The translations under genes and the position numbers were made by a program. Of a stretch of 64,000 nt of DNA, positions 27,008-34,089 are shown piece after piece (within the stretch, counting starts at the first letter, position 1; each line of letters begins with the position of its first letter). The stretch comes from an uncultured Clostridia bacterium. GTDB taxonomy: Bacteria; Bacillota; Clostridia; Oscillospirales; Acutalibacteraceae. Where the stretch lies: the NCBI GenBank assembly GCA_946183365.1, contig CAMHAH010000006.1:1-64000 (forward strand), written 5' to 3'. The notes under the pieces were generated by a model, which worked only from the letters and a program-made list of their open reading frames with translations, searched no databases and was not told the origin of the DNA.

Positions 27008-27047
27008 ACACACCAAGCGGAGCTATATCCGTTTGGTGTGTTTTTTT
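27008..27047 (+). terminator. Terminator after leuS
   Basis: Thirteen-base-pair stem (27008-27020 with 27029-27041, one G-T wobble) followed by a run of seven T residues. Confidence 0.93.
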
Positions 27048-27075
27048 CAACAGCATAAAGGAGTGATTACGCAAA

Positions 27076-27873
27076 ATGAAAGCAGGCTTGCTTTATAACA
27101 AATTTATGCACCGTATCTGTCTGATGATGTTTCCTAAAGCCGACACAGTGTGTGAGGAACCTTTGACGGATGATCCTGCGGTATTTGTATGCAACCACTC
27201 CAATATCCGCGGTCCTGTCATGATGACGCTCCATTTTAAACGCAGGCATAAGTCGTGGACTATAAGCTGCGCGACCGATAAGGAAAAGACCCCTAACTAC
27301 GCTTTTCACGATATTTTCGTAGGCGAGAGCCACAGGTTCAAGGGCTTCTACAGATTTCTCAGCAGGATAGTCGCGGTCTTGCTCCCGACCTTGCTGAAAT
27401 ATGAGGACGTCATACCCGTCTACCGCGACGGCAATATCACCAAGACCTTCAGACAGAGCCTGAAGGCTATGGAGAACGGAGAGGACCTTGTGATATTCGG
27501 CGAGTCAACCGAGAGATACACTGAGTATATCAACCGCCTTCAGCCGGGGTTTGTGGATATAGCTCGCCTGTATTATCGCAGAACGGGCAAGAGGCTGAAC
27601 TTCTATCCCGTATATGTTGAGAAGAAGAACGCCGTTATCTCCGTAGGCAGGCCCATCGCGTATGATCCCGAGCTTAAGCCTGAGGAACAGAGAAAGGTGA
27701 TAACCGATTACCTCTGCGATAATATAGACCGTCTGGCGCGTCAGCTCCCCGAGCATGAGCCCGCTCCGTTTCTTACTCAGAAATGGTATGATACCTACGG
27801 CGAGAGATACGAGCATGATGTCATTGGCTACTGGAAGATGATAGAAGAGGAAGCGCCCGCCGGTAAGCATTAA
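27076..27873 (+). CDS. PlsC-like lysophospholipid acyltransferase family protein
   Basis: This 265-residue protein resembles 1-acyl-glycerol-3-phosphate acyltransferases. CNHSNIRGP stands where the catalytic NHxxxxD motif is expected, but with Gly/Pro in place of Asp. FGESTE occupies the position of the substrate-binding FPEGT/S motif. A hydrophobic stretch (about 95-112) could anchor it to the membrane. AAGGAG lies 11 bases before the ATG. The imperfect catalytic motif makes activity and substrate uncertain. It is monocistronic between two terminators. Confidence 0.65.
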   Translation: MKAGLLYNKFMHRICLMMFPKADTVCEEPLTDDPAVFVCNHSNIRGPVMMTLHFKRRHKSWTISCATDKEKTPNYAFHDIFVGESHRFKGFYRFLSRIVAVLLPTLLKYEDVIPVYRDGNITKTFRQSLKAMENGEDLVIFGESTERYTEYINRLQPGFVDIARLYYRRTGKRLNFYPVYVEKKNAVISVGRPIAYDPELKPEEQRKVITDYLCDNIDRLARQLPEHEPAPFLTQKWYDTYGERYEHDVIGYWKMIEEEAPAGKH

Positions 27874-27893
27874 TATAAACCTATAAATATAGC

Positions 27894-27936
27894 AAACAGC
27901 TGCCCTCCAAATAAGCGGAGGACAGCTGTTTTATTG
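27894..27936 (+). terminator. Terminator after the acyltransferase gene
   Basis: Long stem AAACAGCTG-C-CCTCC (27894-27908) with GGAGG-A-CAGCTGTTT (27917-27931), one mismatch, followed by TTTATT. It lies between converging genes. Confidence 0.88.
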
Positions 27937-27962
27937 ATATATCGATGTTTGTGACACAAAGA

Positions 27963-28274
27963 TCATTTGCCGCCTAATCTCTCTGACAGATAGATAAGCG
28001 TCTTGATATCTTTTTCATCAAGTTTGGATGAAGCCGACATCAGTTGTCTGAGCAGATAAGGCTCGTTGTTATCCGTATCAAAAAACTCTCTCGGGGTAAT
28101 ACTGAAATAATCGCAAATATAAAGAAATTCTGTCATGGACGGCAACGCTCTGCCCGACGAGATGCTCTGGATGTAGCTTTTGCTGTGTCCCAGATCATAG
28201 CTCATCTTATACTCCGATATACCTTTCTTGATTCGCAGTTCGGATATTCTTTCTCGGATAAATTGTTCGGTCAT
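27963..28274 (-). CDS. XRE-family HTH transcriptional regulator
   Basis: A 103-residue protein with an N-terminal Cro/CI-type helix-turn-helix (ISEYKMSYDLGHSKSYIQSIS; about residues 18-60) and a short helical C-terminus. The start at 28274 is chosen because GGGTGA lies six bases upstream; an ATG at 28286 lacks a site. It is divergent from the surface-protein gene and shares a 150-base AT-rich control region with it. It may repress itself and that gene, which is inference from position only. Base composition is AT-rich compared with neighbours. Confidence 0.85.
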   Translation of the reverse strand: MTEQFIRERISELRIKKGISEYKMSYDLGHSKSYIQSISSGRALPSMTEFLYICDYFSITPREFFDTDNNEPYLLRQLMSASSKLDEKDIKTLIYLSERLGGK

Positions 28275-28290
28275 ATTATCACCCATATAC

Positions 28291-28354
28291 AGAATACACT
28301 AATTCTATTATGAATATACCGATTATTTTATTATTATCTGTTGACAATTCATAA
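28291..28354. promoter_or_regulatory. Candidate operator elements between the XRE gene and the surface-protein gene
   Basis: Two inverted repeats are visible: AGAAT (28291-28295) with ATTCT (28302-28306), and TTATGAAT (28308-28315) with ATTCATAA (28347-28354). The last half-site lies in the spacer of the rightward promoter, a suitable place for a repressor. AT-rich DNA makes chance matches possible. Confidence 0.35.
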
Positions 28355-28369
28355 TTATTGTAGTATACT
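28341..28369 (+). promoter_or_regulatory. Promoter of the surface-protein gene
   Basis: TTGACA (28341-28346), 17-base spacer, TATACT (28364-28369). Transcription would start near 28376, 46 bases before the ATG. Confidence 0.85.
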
Positions 28370-28421
28370 GCGTTATAAATGAGAGTAGGATAAATTCTCA
28401 TAAAATCACAGGAGGTCAATT

Positions 28422-29576
28422 ATGAAATTTTCAAGAACAATAGCCCTTATCCTTGCTCTGTGCATGGTTATGTCTGTGCTTGCTACAGGCATGTTCACTG
28501 CCTCTGCCGCTGAGGATGAAACCACACCCGCCGAAGCTGTCACAGAGTCGACCGAAGCAGTTGAAAAGAGCACTACCGAGACAGACGCATCCGAACAGGC
28601 TACTGAGTCGTCTGCCGAAGTTAATGATGGACAGAATGATTATTGGTGGAAAACGACCTTTGCTGCTTGGACAAGCGTTAATGATTTATCTGATGAAGAT
28701 GAAGCTAAGTATAGTGCTCTGATCGAGGATCATTATACAGATAAAGATGATTATTATTTTTTTCCAAGGATTATTATTGCGTCGCAGTCCGGTTCGGAAG
28801 GAACGATAGATGCACTTCTGTGCTTAACAGGCTTTAGCGAAAAAAAGCAAGATTGGGATATGTTAGGCATGACTACTGATGAAAAATGGTATTATAACGG
28901 TCGCTCGGCATGGCTTACAGTTTTTACAATTTTTACAGATAATAACGGCAATAAAAGAATAATTAAAGCTGAAAAAATCGATCCGGAAAAGATGTCAAAA
29001 TCGAATAGTACTCCCGAAGGAGGAAACGCTCCGTGGATTATAACGGATAAACAAACTAAAAGTGCACAAGATTATCAGAATAATGCTATCAAAAACTACG
29101 AAAGTATGGAATTAAGCTATATTTCAGAAATCGGCGAATTATTTAACGGTTGGGATAATACAGGAAAAGAGCTTCTGCTATGCTTTGGTACAAACACTTC
29201 AGGCGAAAAAAAGACTGATTTATATCTTGCCGAAATCCAAAAAGAACGTAATGATGCCGGAGATGGCTTTTCAGATGATACTGCGGAACTCACGAGTGTA
29301 TCATTCTTTGATTTGACTAAGTATGTTCCTTCACAAGCTGAGATAGATAATCTCATAAATAAAAACAGCAATAATACCGGGAACTCAGACAAAGCTCAGA
29401 ATAATTCTGATTCAAATGCAAACACAAATAATGTATCAACTACAAGCACAGGTTCGAACGCTTCCGCAACCTCGCCGAAGACCGGTCAGGAAGATACGAT
29501 CGTATTTGTAATGCTCGGAGTGATGATTCTGGCATCCGCAGTTATTTTCTACGTTCGCAAGAGAGAGCGTACTTGA
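28422..29576 (+). CDS. Secreted surface protein with C-terminal SPKTG-type sorting signal
   Basis: This 384-residue protein of no recognised domain has a signal peptide (basic MKFSR, hydrophobic core, ASAA near residues 27-30). A Thr/Glu/Ala-rich low-complexity stretch follows (about 31-70), then a Trp/Tyr/Asp-rich body (71-315) and an Asn/Ser/Thr-rich linker (about 320-350). The C-terminus is SPKTGQ, a hydrophobic helix and KRERT, the layout of a sortase signal with Ser in place of the usual Leu. AGGAGGT precedes the ATG. It is clearly more AT-rich than surrounding housekeeping genes, suggesting acquisition. It has its own promoter and terminator. No sortase gene is in the window. Confidence 0.8.
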   Translation: MKFSRTIALILALCMVMSVLATGMFTASAAEDETTPAEAVTESTEAVEKSTTETDASEQATESSAEVNDGQNDYWWKTTFAAWTSVNDLSDEDEAKYSALIEDHYTDKDDYYFFPRIIIASQSGSEGTIDALLCLTGFSEKKQDWDMLGMTTDEKWYYNGRSAWLTVFTIFTDNNGNKRIIKAEKIDPEKMSKSNSTPEGGNAPWIITDKQTKSAQDYQNNAIKNYESMELSYISEIGELFNGWDNTGKELLLCFGTNTSGEKKTDLYLAEIQKERNDAGDGFSDDTAELTSVSFFDLTKYVPSQAEIDNLINKNSNNTGNSDKAQNNSDSNANTNNVSTTSTGSNASATSPKTGQEDTIVFVMLGVMILASAVIFYVRKRERT

Positions 29577-29595
29577 TCACAATATAACGTTTTTT

Positions 29596-29627
29596 AAGGC
29601 TTCGTCATACGGCGGAGCCTTTTTTTC
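29596..29627 (+). terminator. Terminator after the surface-protein gene
   Basis: Stem AAGGCTTCG (29596-29604) with CGGAGCCTT (29613-29621), one wobble, then seven T residues. Confidence 0.9.
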
Positions 29628-29712
29628 AGTCACAGCGAGGGTCGGAGCTTGTTTCAGCCCGACATTACCTCAACCGATCAACGCTTGTGCCGAAGAGATT
29701 TATTCGCCAAAA

Positions 29713-29750
29713 TGTAGAAAAATCACTGTGAATATTAGCAAATTTCTACA
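29713..29750. repeat. Inverted repeat upstream of the rpsU promoter
   Basis: TGTAGAAA (29713-29720) and TTTCTACA (29743-29750) are perfect inverted copies 22 bases apart, ending 16 bases before the -35 box. It could be a regulator site; no function is known. Confidence 0.5.
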
Positions 29751-29766
29751 AATTGGGTGTTTACCC

Positions 29767-29795
29767 TTGACACTTTGACCACATTATTGTATAAT
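29767..29795 (+). promoter_or_regulatory. Consensus promoter of rpsU
   Basis: TTGACA (29767-29772), 17-base spacer, TATAAT (29790-29795): a perfect sigma-A promoter, 55 bases before the ATG. Confidence 0.92.
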
Positions 29796-29849
29796 CTATG
29801 TTGCATTATGCGAATTACCCCTGCCGATTGGCGGATGGGAGGGAAATAA

Positions 29850-30026
29850 ATGTCAGAAGTAAGGCTCAAAGAAAACGAATCTCTGGAGAGTGCTCTCAGA
29901 AGATTTAAGAAGCAGTGCGCTCGCGCAGGCGTTATCGCTGAGGTTCGTAAGAGAGAGGCTTACGAGAAGCCTTCTGTAAAGCGTAAAAAGAAGTCCGAGG
30001 CTGCTCGCAAGCGTAAGTACAGATAA
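29850..30026 (+). CDS. rpsU: 30S ribosomal protein S21
   Basis: A 58-residue, strongly basic protein starting [20 protein letters not shown] and ending in a run of Lys/Arg, the full S21 pattern. S21 sits on the 30S platform near the anti-Shine-Dalgarno. GGGAGGGAA lies just upstream. It is monocistronic with its own promoter and terminator. Confidence 0.97.
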   Translation: MSEVRLKENESLESALRRFKKQCARAGVIAEVRKREAYEKPSVKRKKKSEAARKRKYR

Positions 30027-30037
30027 TCAACAAACTA

Positions 30038-30062
30038 ACGGACAGCCCGGCTGTCCGTTTTT
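30038..30062 (+). terminator. Terminator of rpsU
   Basis: Perfect nine-base-pair stem ACGGACAGC (30038-30046) with GCTGTCCGT (30050-30058), then TTTTT including the last stem base. Confidence 0.93.
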
Positions 30063-30191
30063 GTTTTATATCAAGACTGCTTGTTTGGATGAAGTTTACC
30101 ATTCGGCTTACTGCCGAACAGTAACGTCGTTGAATATCAAAAACGCGCTCTGATTGCTTCTTGCATGATGAGCTAAAAGAGGTCCTTTGTT

Positions 30192-30767
30192 ATGAAAAGA
30201 ACTATGAACAGATCTGTGTGTATATTATTATCGGCTCTTATAATGCTTACAGCCTGTCTGTGCGGCTGCGCTATGAACGAAAAGGGCTTTCCGCTGCCGG
30301 TGTCTCCCGCTCAGAAAAGCGCCTTTGAGCTGTGTACGACTCTGTATACGAACGCCGATCTCGGTAATATATATAACTATATGCTCGAGGTCAAGGACGC
30401 CGAGGCTCTCGATAAGAAGTATGAGATCGAGTGCCTGAGAAAAGACGGCGATAATTATCAGGTCATCTATCTCAGCACAGACAGTATCCTGGTACTCAAC
30501 TTTGATCAAAACGCTAAGTTTATCGAGAAGAACCGTAAAGAGAGCATAAGAGACCTGCTGCCCGACGCGTCTTATTTTGACCCGATCAAAGAGGGCGACA
30601 GCGTGCATATAGTCCAGGCTGTAGATCAGCACAGTTATATCCCGTTCATGGCGAGGGATGAGGAGCTGCCGCTCATATCCGACCATTATACCGAGGACGG
30701 TTATCACTTCCGCTATGAATACAACGATCAGCATAAGATCGTTTCTGTAAGCAAGAGCGCTGTCTGA
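30192..30767 (+). CDS. Predicted lipoprotein of unknown function
   Basis: This 191-residue protein has a lipoprotein signal peptide: basic MKRTMNR, a hydrophobic core and a lipobox LTAC ending at Cys22 (a second candidate ends at Cys26). The rest is acidic and soluble, with no recognised domain. A weak AGAGG site lies upstream. It precedes the M24 peptidase gene by ten bases and may be co-transcribed with it. A structural, transport or signalling role cannot be chosen from sequence. Confidence 0.75.
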   Translation: MKRTMNRSVCILLSALIMLTACLCGCAMNEKGFPLPVSPAQKSAFELCTTLYTNADLGNIYNYMLEVKDAEALDKKYEIECLRKDGDNYQVIYLSTDSILVLNFDQNAKFIEKNRKESIRDLLPDASYFDPIKEGDSVHIVQAVDQHSYIPFMARDEELPLISDHYTEDGYHFRYEYNDQHKIVSVSKSAV

Positions 30768-30777
30768 GAGGTGCCGA

Positions 30778-31842
30778 GTGGGCAAGATAGAGAGTATACA
30801 GGAGTTTTTGCCTGACGATAAGACCGCCGCGGTAATCACCGGCGGCGTCAACCGCCGTTATCTGAGCGGCTTCAATTCATCTGCCGGAGCCGTTCTGATC
30901 ACAAAGAGCAGGGCGAGGCTCATGCTTGACTTCCGCTATTATGAGGCGGCTTTGAAGGCGGTCGGCCCCGATATAGAGGTAGTACGCTTTACAAGGCTTA
31001 TTGATGATCTGAACAGTATTTTTCTAAAAGAGAATATTAAATCCGTTTTTATCGAAGACTGCTATGTTACGGTGGCTCAGCTTGACGAGTATAAAAAGGC
31101 GTTCATTCCCGCTGTTTTGACAGAGGGTCTGTCCGATAAACTCGCTGAGCTCAGGATGATAAAGACCCCGTTTGAGGTCGAGAAGATCGTCACGGCACAG
31201 CGCATAACCGAGAAAGCCTATACCGAGGTGCTCAATTACTTAAAGCCCGGTGTGACCGAGCGGCATATCGCCGTTGAGCTCGAGCACCTTATAAAGGTCT
31301 ACGGCGGCGAGAGGGTCGCCTTTGACCTTATCTGTATAACGGGACAGAATACATCTCTGCCTCACGGAGTACCCGGCGACAGGGTTGTCAAAGACGGCGA
31401 TTTCTTCACCTTTGATATCGGCTCGGTATATGACGGCTACCACAGCGATATGACCCGTACCGTAGCGGTAGGCTCTGTAAGCGACAAAATGCGTATGATT
31501 TATGACGTAGTCCTGCAGGCTCATTTGAAGGCTCAGAAGCGTATAACCGCGGGCAACACCTCGGCGGACGTAGATATCGCCGCCCGCGATCATATCACAG
31601 AGAGCGGCTTCGGCGAGTACTTCGGACACAGCACGGGTCACGGAGTGGGGCTCGATATCCATGAGGCGCCGACAGTCTATAAGACCGACAAGACCGTGCT
31701 CAAAGACGGTATGGTCATCACCGACGAGCCCGGTATCTATCTGCCGAATGAGTTCGGCGTGCGTATAGAGGATATGTATCTGGTAAAGGGAGAAACCCCC
31801 GTCGACCTTGCCGATATCACAAAAGAATTGATAATTATATGA
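30778..31842 (+). CDS. M24 family Xaa-Pro aminopeptidase-like protein
   Basis: This 354-residue protein of the M24B family probably removes an N-terminal residue preceding proline. An N-terminal creatinase-like domain (about 1-125) is followed by the pita-bread domain with the metal ligands in TFDIGSVYDGYHSD, GHSTGHGVGLDIHE, TDEPGIYL and RIED. The start is GTG at 30778, with GAGAGG six bases upstream. It precedes efp, a linkage common in Firmicutes, and ends at the hairpin at 31848-31885. Confidence 0.92.
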   Translation: MGKIESIQEFLPDDKTAAVITGGVNRRYLSGFNSSAGAVLITKSRARLMLDFRYYEAALKAVGPDIEVVRFTRLIDDLNSIFLKENIKSVFIEDCYVTVAQLDEYKKAFIPAVLTEGLSDKLAELRMIKTPFEVEKIVTAQRITEKAYTEVLNYLKPGVTERHIAVELEHLIKVYGGERVAFDLICITGQNTSLPHGVPGDRVVKDGDFFTFDIGSVYDGYHSDMTRTVAVGSVSDKMRMIYDVVLQAHLKAQKRITAGNTSADVDIAARDHITESGFGEYFGHSTGHGVGLDIHEAPTVYKTDKTVLKDGMVITDEPGIYLPNEFGVRIEDMYLVKGETPVDLADITKELIII

Positions 31843-31847
31843 TTATT

Positions 31848-31889
31848 ATCCGCAAAAATCGGCTAAACACTTGATTTTTGCGGATTTTC
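31848..31889 (+). terminator. Terminator hairpin overlapping the efp promoter
   Basis: Perfect 13-base-pair stem (31848-31860 with 31873-31885), 12-base loop, short T run. The right arm contains the -35 region of the efp promoter. Confidence 0.8.
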
Positions 31890-31898
31890 CTGTATAAT
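31871..31898 (+). promoter_or_regulatory. Promoter of efp
   Basis: TTGATT (31871-31876), 16-base spacer, TATAAT (31893-31898). The -35 element is embedded in the right arm of the upstream terminator. Confidence 0.75.
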
Positions 31899-31973
31899 GG
31901 AAATGATAGAGCGCTCAAATACCCTATCGGCGTGTATGAGCTCTTAAGACTAAATAATTAGGAGGAATTATTT

Positions 31974-32531
31974 ATGATTTCTGCCGGCGATTTCAGAAAC
32001 GGCGTAACCTTTGAGATGGATGGACAGGTAGTATCTATTATCGAGTTCCAGCACGTTAAGCCCGGTAAAGGCGCTGCTTTTGTAAGAACAAAGATCAGAA
32101 ACGTAATCACAGGCGCTGTTGTTGAAAAGACCTTTAACCCCAACGACAAGTACCCCACAGCTTTCATTGACAGAAAGGATATGGAGTACAGCTACTCAGA
32201 CGGCGACCTCTATTACTTTATGGATACCGAGACATGGGAGCAGATCCCGATCAACGCTTCTATCCTCGGCGACAACTTCAAGTTCGTAAAAGAGAACATG
32301 GTTTGTAAGGTGCTGTCCTATAAGGGCAATGTTTTCGGCGTAGAGCCGCCTAACTTCGTAGAGCTCAAGGTCACACAGACCGATCCCGGCTTCGCAGGCA
32401 ACACAGCGACAAACGCTACCAAGCCCGCGACCCTCGAGACCGGCGCTGAGATCAAGGTACCGCTCTTTATCGAAGAGGGCGAGATGATCCAGATCGACAC
32501 CCGTACAGGCGAGTATCTGGGCAGAGCGTAA
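31974..32531 (+). CDS. efp: Elongation factor P
   Basis: EF-P enters stalled ribosomes and speeds peptide bond formation at proline runs. The 185-residue protein has the N-terminal KOW-like domain with the loop KPGKGAAF, whose lysine is the position modified in other species, and two OB domains ending in the signature [18 protein letters not shown] precedes the ATG. No dedicated modification enzyme is nearby. Confidence 0.97.
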   Translation: MISAGDFRNGVTFEMDGQVVSIIEFQHVKPGKGAAFVRTKIRNVITGAVVEKTFNPNDKYPTAFIDRKDMEYSYSDGDLYYFMDTETWEQIPINASILGDNFKFVKENMVCKVLSYKGNVFGVEPPNFVELKVTQTDPGFAGNTATNATKPATLETGAEIKVPLFIEEGEMIQIDTRTGEYLGRA

Positions 32532-32547
32532 GGAGTAATCGGAAGTT

Positions 32548-33045
32548 ATGAATCTTACTGAGAGAATTGCTTATATCCGCGGCCTTGCCGAGGGCCTCAA
32601 GCTCGACGAGAGCAAGGACGAGGTCAAGATCATCAATGCCATCATCGACCTGCTCGAGGATATGGCTTATGATGTAGTCGATATGGAAGATATCGTTGAC
32701 GACGTTTGCAACCAGGTAGACGAGATCGACGAGGACCTCGCCGAGGTAGAGGAAGAGGTCTACGGCGACGGTTATTATGACGATCGCTTCGACGATGATG
32801 ACGACGATATCGATCCTTACAACGACGACGAGGCTTATTATGAGGTCACCTGCCCCTCGTGCGGCGAGACCACTATAATCGACGAGGACGCCCTCATCGA
32901 GGGTGAGCTCGAGTGCCCCTACTGCGCGGCTCAGATAGAATTTGACTTCTCTGAGCTCAACGAGGATGTGTCTGAGCTCGAAAAGGTCGAGGACAAAAAG
33001 ATCGCGGATGAGAAGATCGAGGACGATAAGCCCGAAGAGGAATAA
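32548..33045 (+). CDS. CD1247-type acidic zinc-ribbon protein
   Basis: This 165-residue very acidic protein (many Asp/Glu; a run of Asp around residues 77-83) carries a CPSC...CPYC zinc ribbon at about residues 102-127. The N-terminal helix MNLTERIAYIRGLAEGL matches proteins annotated with a CD1247 N-terminal domain, which typically lie next to efp in Clostridia. Function is unknown. It is 16 bases downstream of efp and probably co-transcribed. Confidence 0.8.
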   Translation: MNLTERIAYIRGLAEGLKLDESKDEVKIINAIIDLLEDMAYDVVDMEDIVDDVCNQVDEIDEDLAEVEEEVYGDGYYDDRFDDDDDDIDPYNDDEAYYEVTCPSCGETTIIDEDALIEGELECPYCAAQIEFDFSELNEDVSELEKVEDKKIADEKIEDDKPEEE

Positions 33046-33077
33046 TAATCGTCTTATAGTATTTCAAGTTTAAGCTT

Positions 33078-33109
33078 AAGCGGTACGATGTTTCGTGCCG
33101 CTTTTCTTT
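33078..33109 (+). terminator. Terminator after the efp operon
   Basis: Stem AAGCGGTACGA (33078-33088) with TCGTGCCGCTT (33093-33103), 4-base loop, then TTCTTT. Confidence 0.85.
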
Positions 33110-33129
33110 ATACCGAAAAGCTTGTACCG

Positions 33130-33153
33130 ATAAAGCCTTATGCTTCATATATT
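33130..33153 (+). promoter_or_regulatory. Possible sigma-E promoter of yunB
   Basis: CATATATT (33146-33153) fits the sporulation sigma-E -10 consensus CATAYAHT, with ATA 13 bases upstream. yunB belongs to the sigma-E regulon in B. subtilis. The match is short, so this is tentative. Confidence 0.35.
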
Positions 33154-33233
33154 CGGTGGCAGATCTTTTAAAGCGCGATCAATTACAGTCACCATGAGCG
33201 CCGGCGCTTCATAGTATACCGTGAGGTGATGTT

Positions 33234-33890
33234 ATGAGATGCCGCCCTAAGCTCAGCCCTGTCCGCCGCAGGATACGAAAATACTTCGCTGTTTTCTTAG
33301 CTGTATTTATCATATCCGTCACATATCTGGAGCTCGCCGTAAAGGCTCAGCTGCGCGATGTGATAATCAGGGATATGCAGACGATATCGGTCCAGGCGGT
33401 CAACGACGCAGTAGACGATTTTTTGAGCGAGAATTTCGACATAGGCGAGAAGATGACCGATATCAATTACGACGGCGGCGCGGTCTCGGCGATAACCACA
33501 AATCCGTCGTATATCAATTATGTCAAGACCTATATCATCGAGCGCGCTCAGAAGCGTATAGACTATCTTTCTCACCACAAGGGCGTGGGAGCTCACCTCG
33601 GCAGCTTTACGGGGCTTATATTTCTGACCAATATCGGGCCCGAGGTATATTTTGACGTAAGCAGCTCTCAGACGGTGTCATGCGAGTTCGAGAGCTCCTT
33701 TGAGGGCGCGGGTCTCAATCAGACCATCCACCATATCACTATGAACGTTACCGTAGAGCTGTATGTGTATAATCCGTTCCGCATAACCGATACGATAAGC
33801 GCGACCTCGTCATATGAGATAGCTCAGACGGTGATCGTCGGCTCTGTTCCGTCATACGGAGGCGTACTGTCATATAATACTAATCCTTGA
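33234..33890 (+). CDS. yunB: Sporulation protein YunB
   Basis: YunB is a mother-cell protein required for normal spore formation in B. subtilis. The 218-residue protein has a basic N-terminus, one membrane segment (about 18-36) and an extracytoplasmic domain with the family features AVNDAVDDFL, TNPSYINYVK, LGSFTGLIFLTNIGPEVYFD and VELYVYNPF. GAGGTGATGTT precedes the ATG. Its presence is good evidence that the host can sporulate or descends from spore formers. Confidence 0.9.
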   Translation: MRCRPKLSPVRRRIRKYFAVFLAVFIISVTYLELAVKAQLRDVIIRDMQTISVQAVNDAVDDFLSENFDIGEKMTDINYDGGAVSAITTNPSYINYVKTYIIERAQKRIDYLSHHKGVGAHLGSFTGLIFLTNIGPEVYFDVSSSQTVSCEFESSFEGAGLNQTIHHITMNVTVELYVYNPFRITDTISATSSYEIAQTVIVGSVPSYGGVLSYNTNP

Positions 33891-33985
33891 TAAAAAGATT
33901 TATCATCTATTGCGCTATATTTCGTATAGCTTTGTTGGGCTCTTAGTATAAATAGTTCATTATACAATATTTTGAGTAAAATAGC

Positions 33986-34014
33986 TTGAAAAGCCTGATA
34001 TATTGTGATATAAT
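33986..34014 (+). promoter_or_regulatory. Promoter of the miaB-mutSL operon
   Basis: TTGAAA (33986-33991), 17-base spacer, TATAAT (34009-34014). A start near 34021 excludes upstream in-frame start codons before it. Confidence 0.85.
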
Positions 34015-34089
34015 CTATTGGATAATAGGATTATAATGCGAAGTTTGCGCGTATCGCAAAACGCATATATGAAAACGGAGGAATATGAC

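Noticed and set aside
34018..34089. Longer MiaB from upstream TTG or ATG codons
   Set aside because: The promoter places the RNA start near 34021, and the only Shine-Dalgarno sequence fits TTG 34090.
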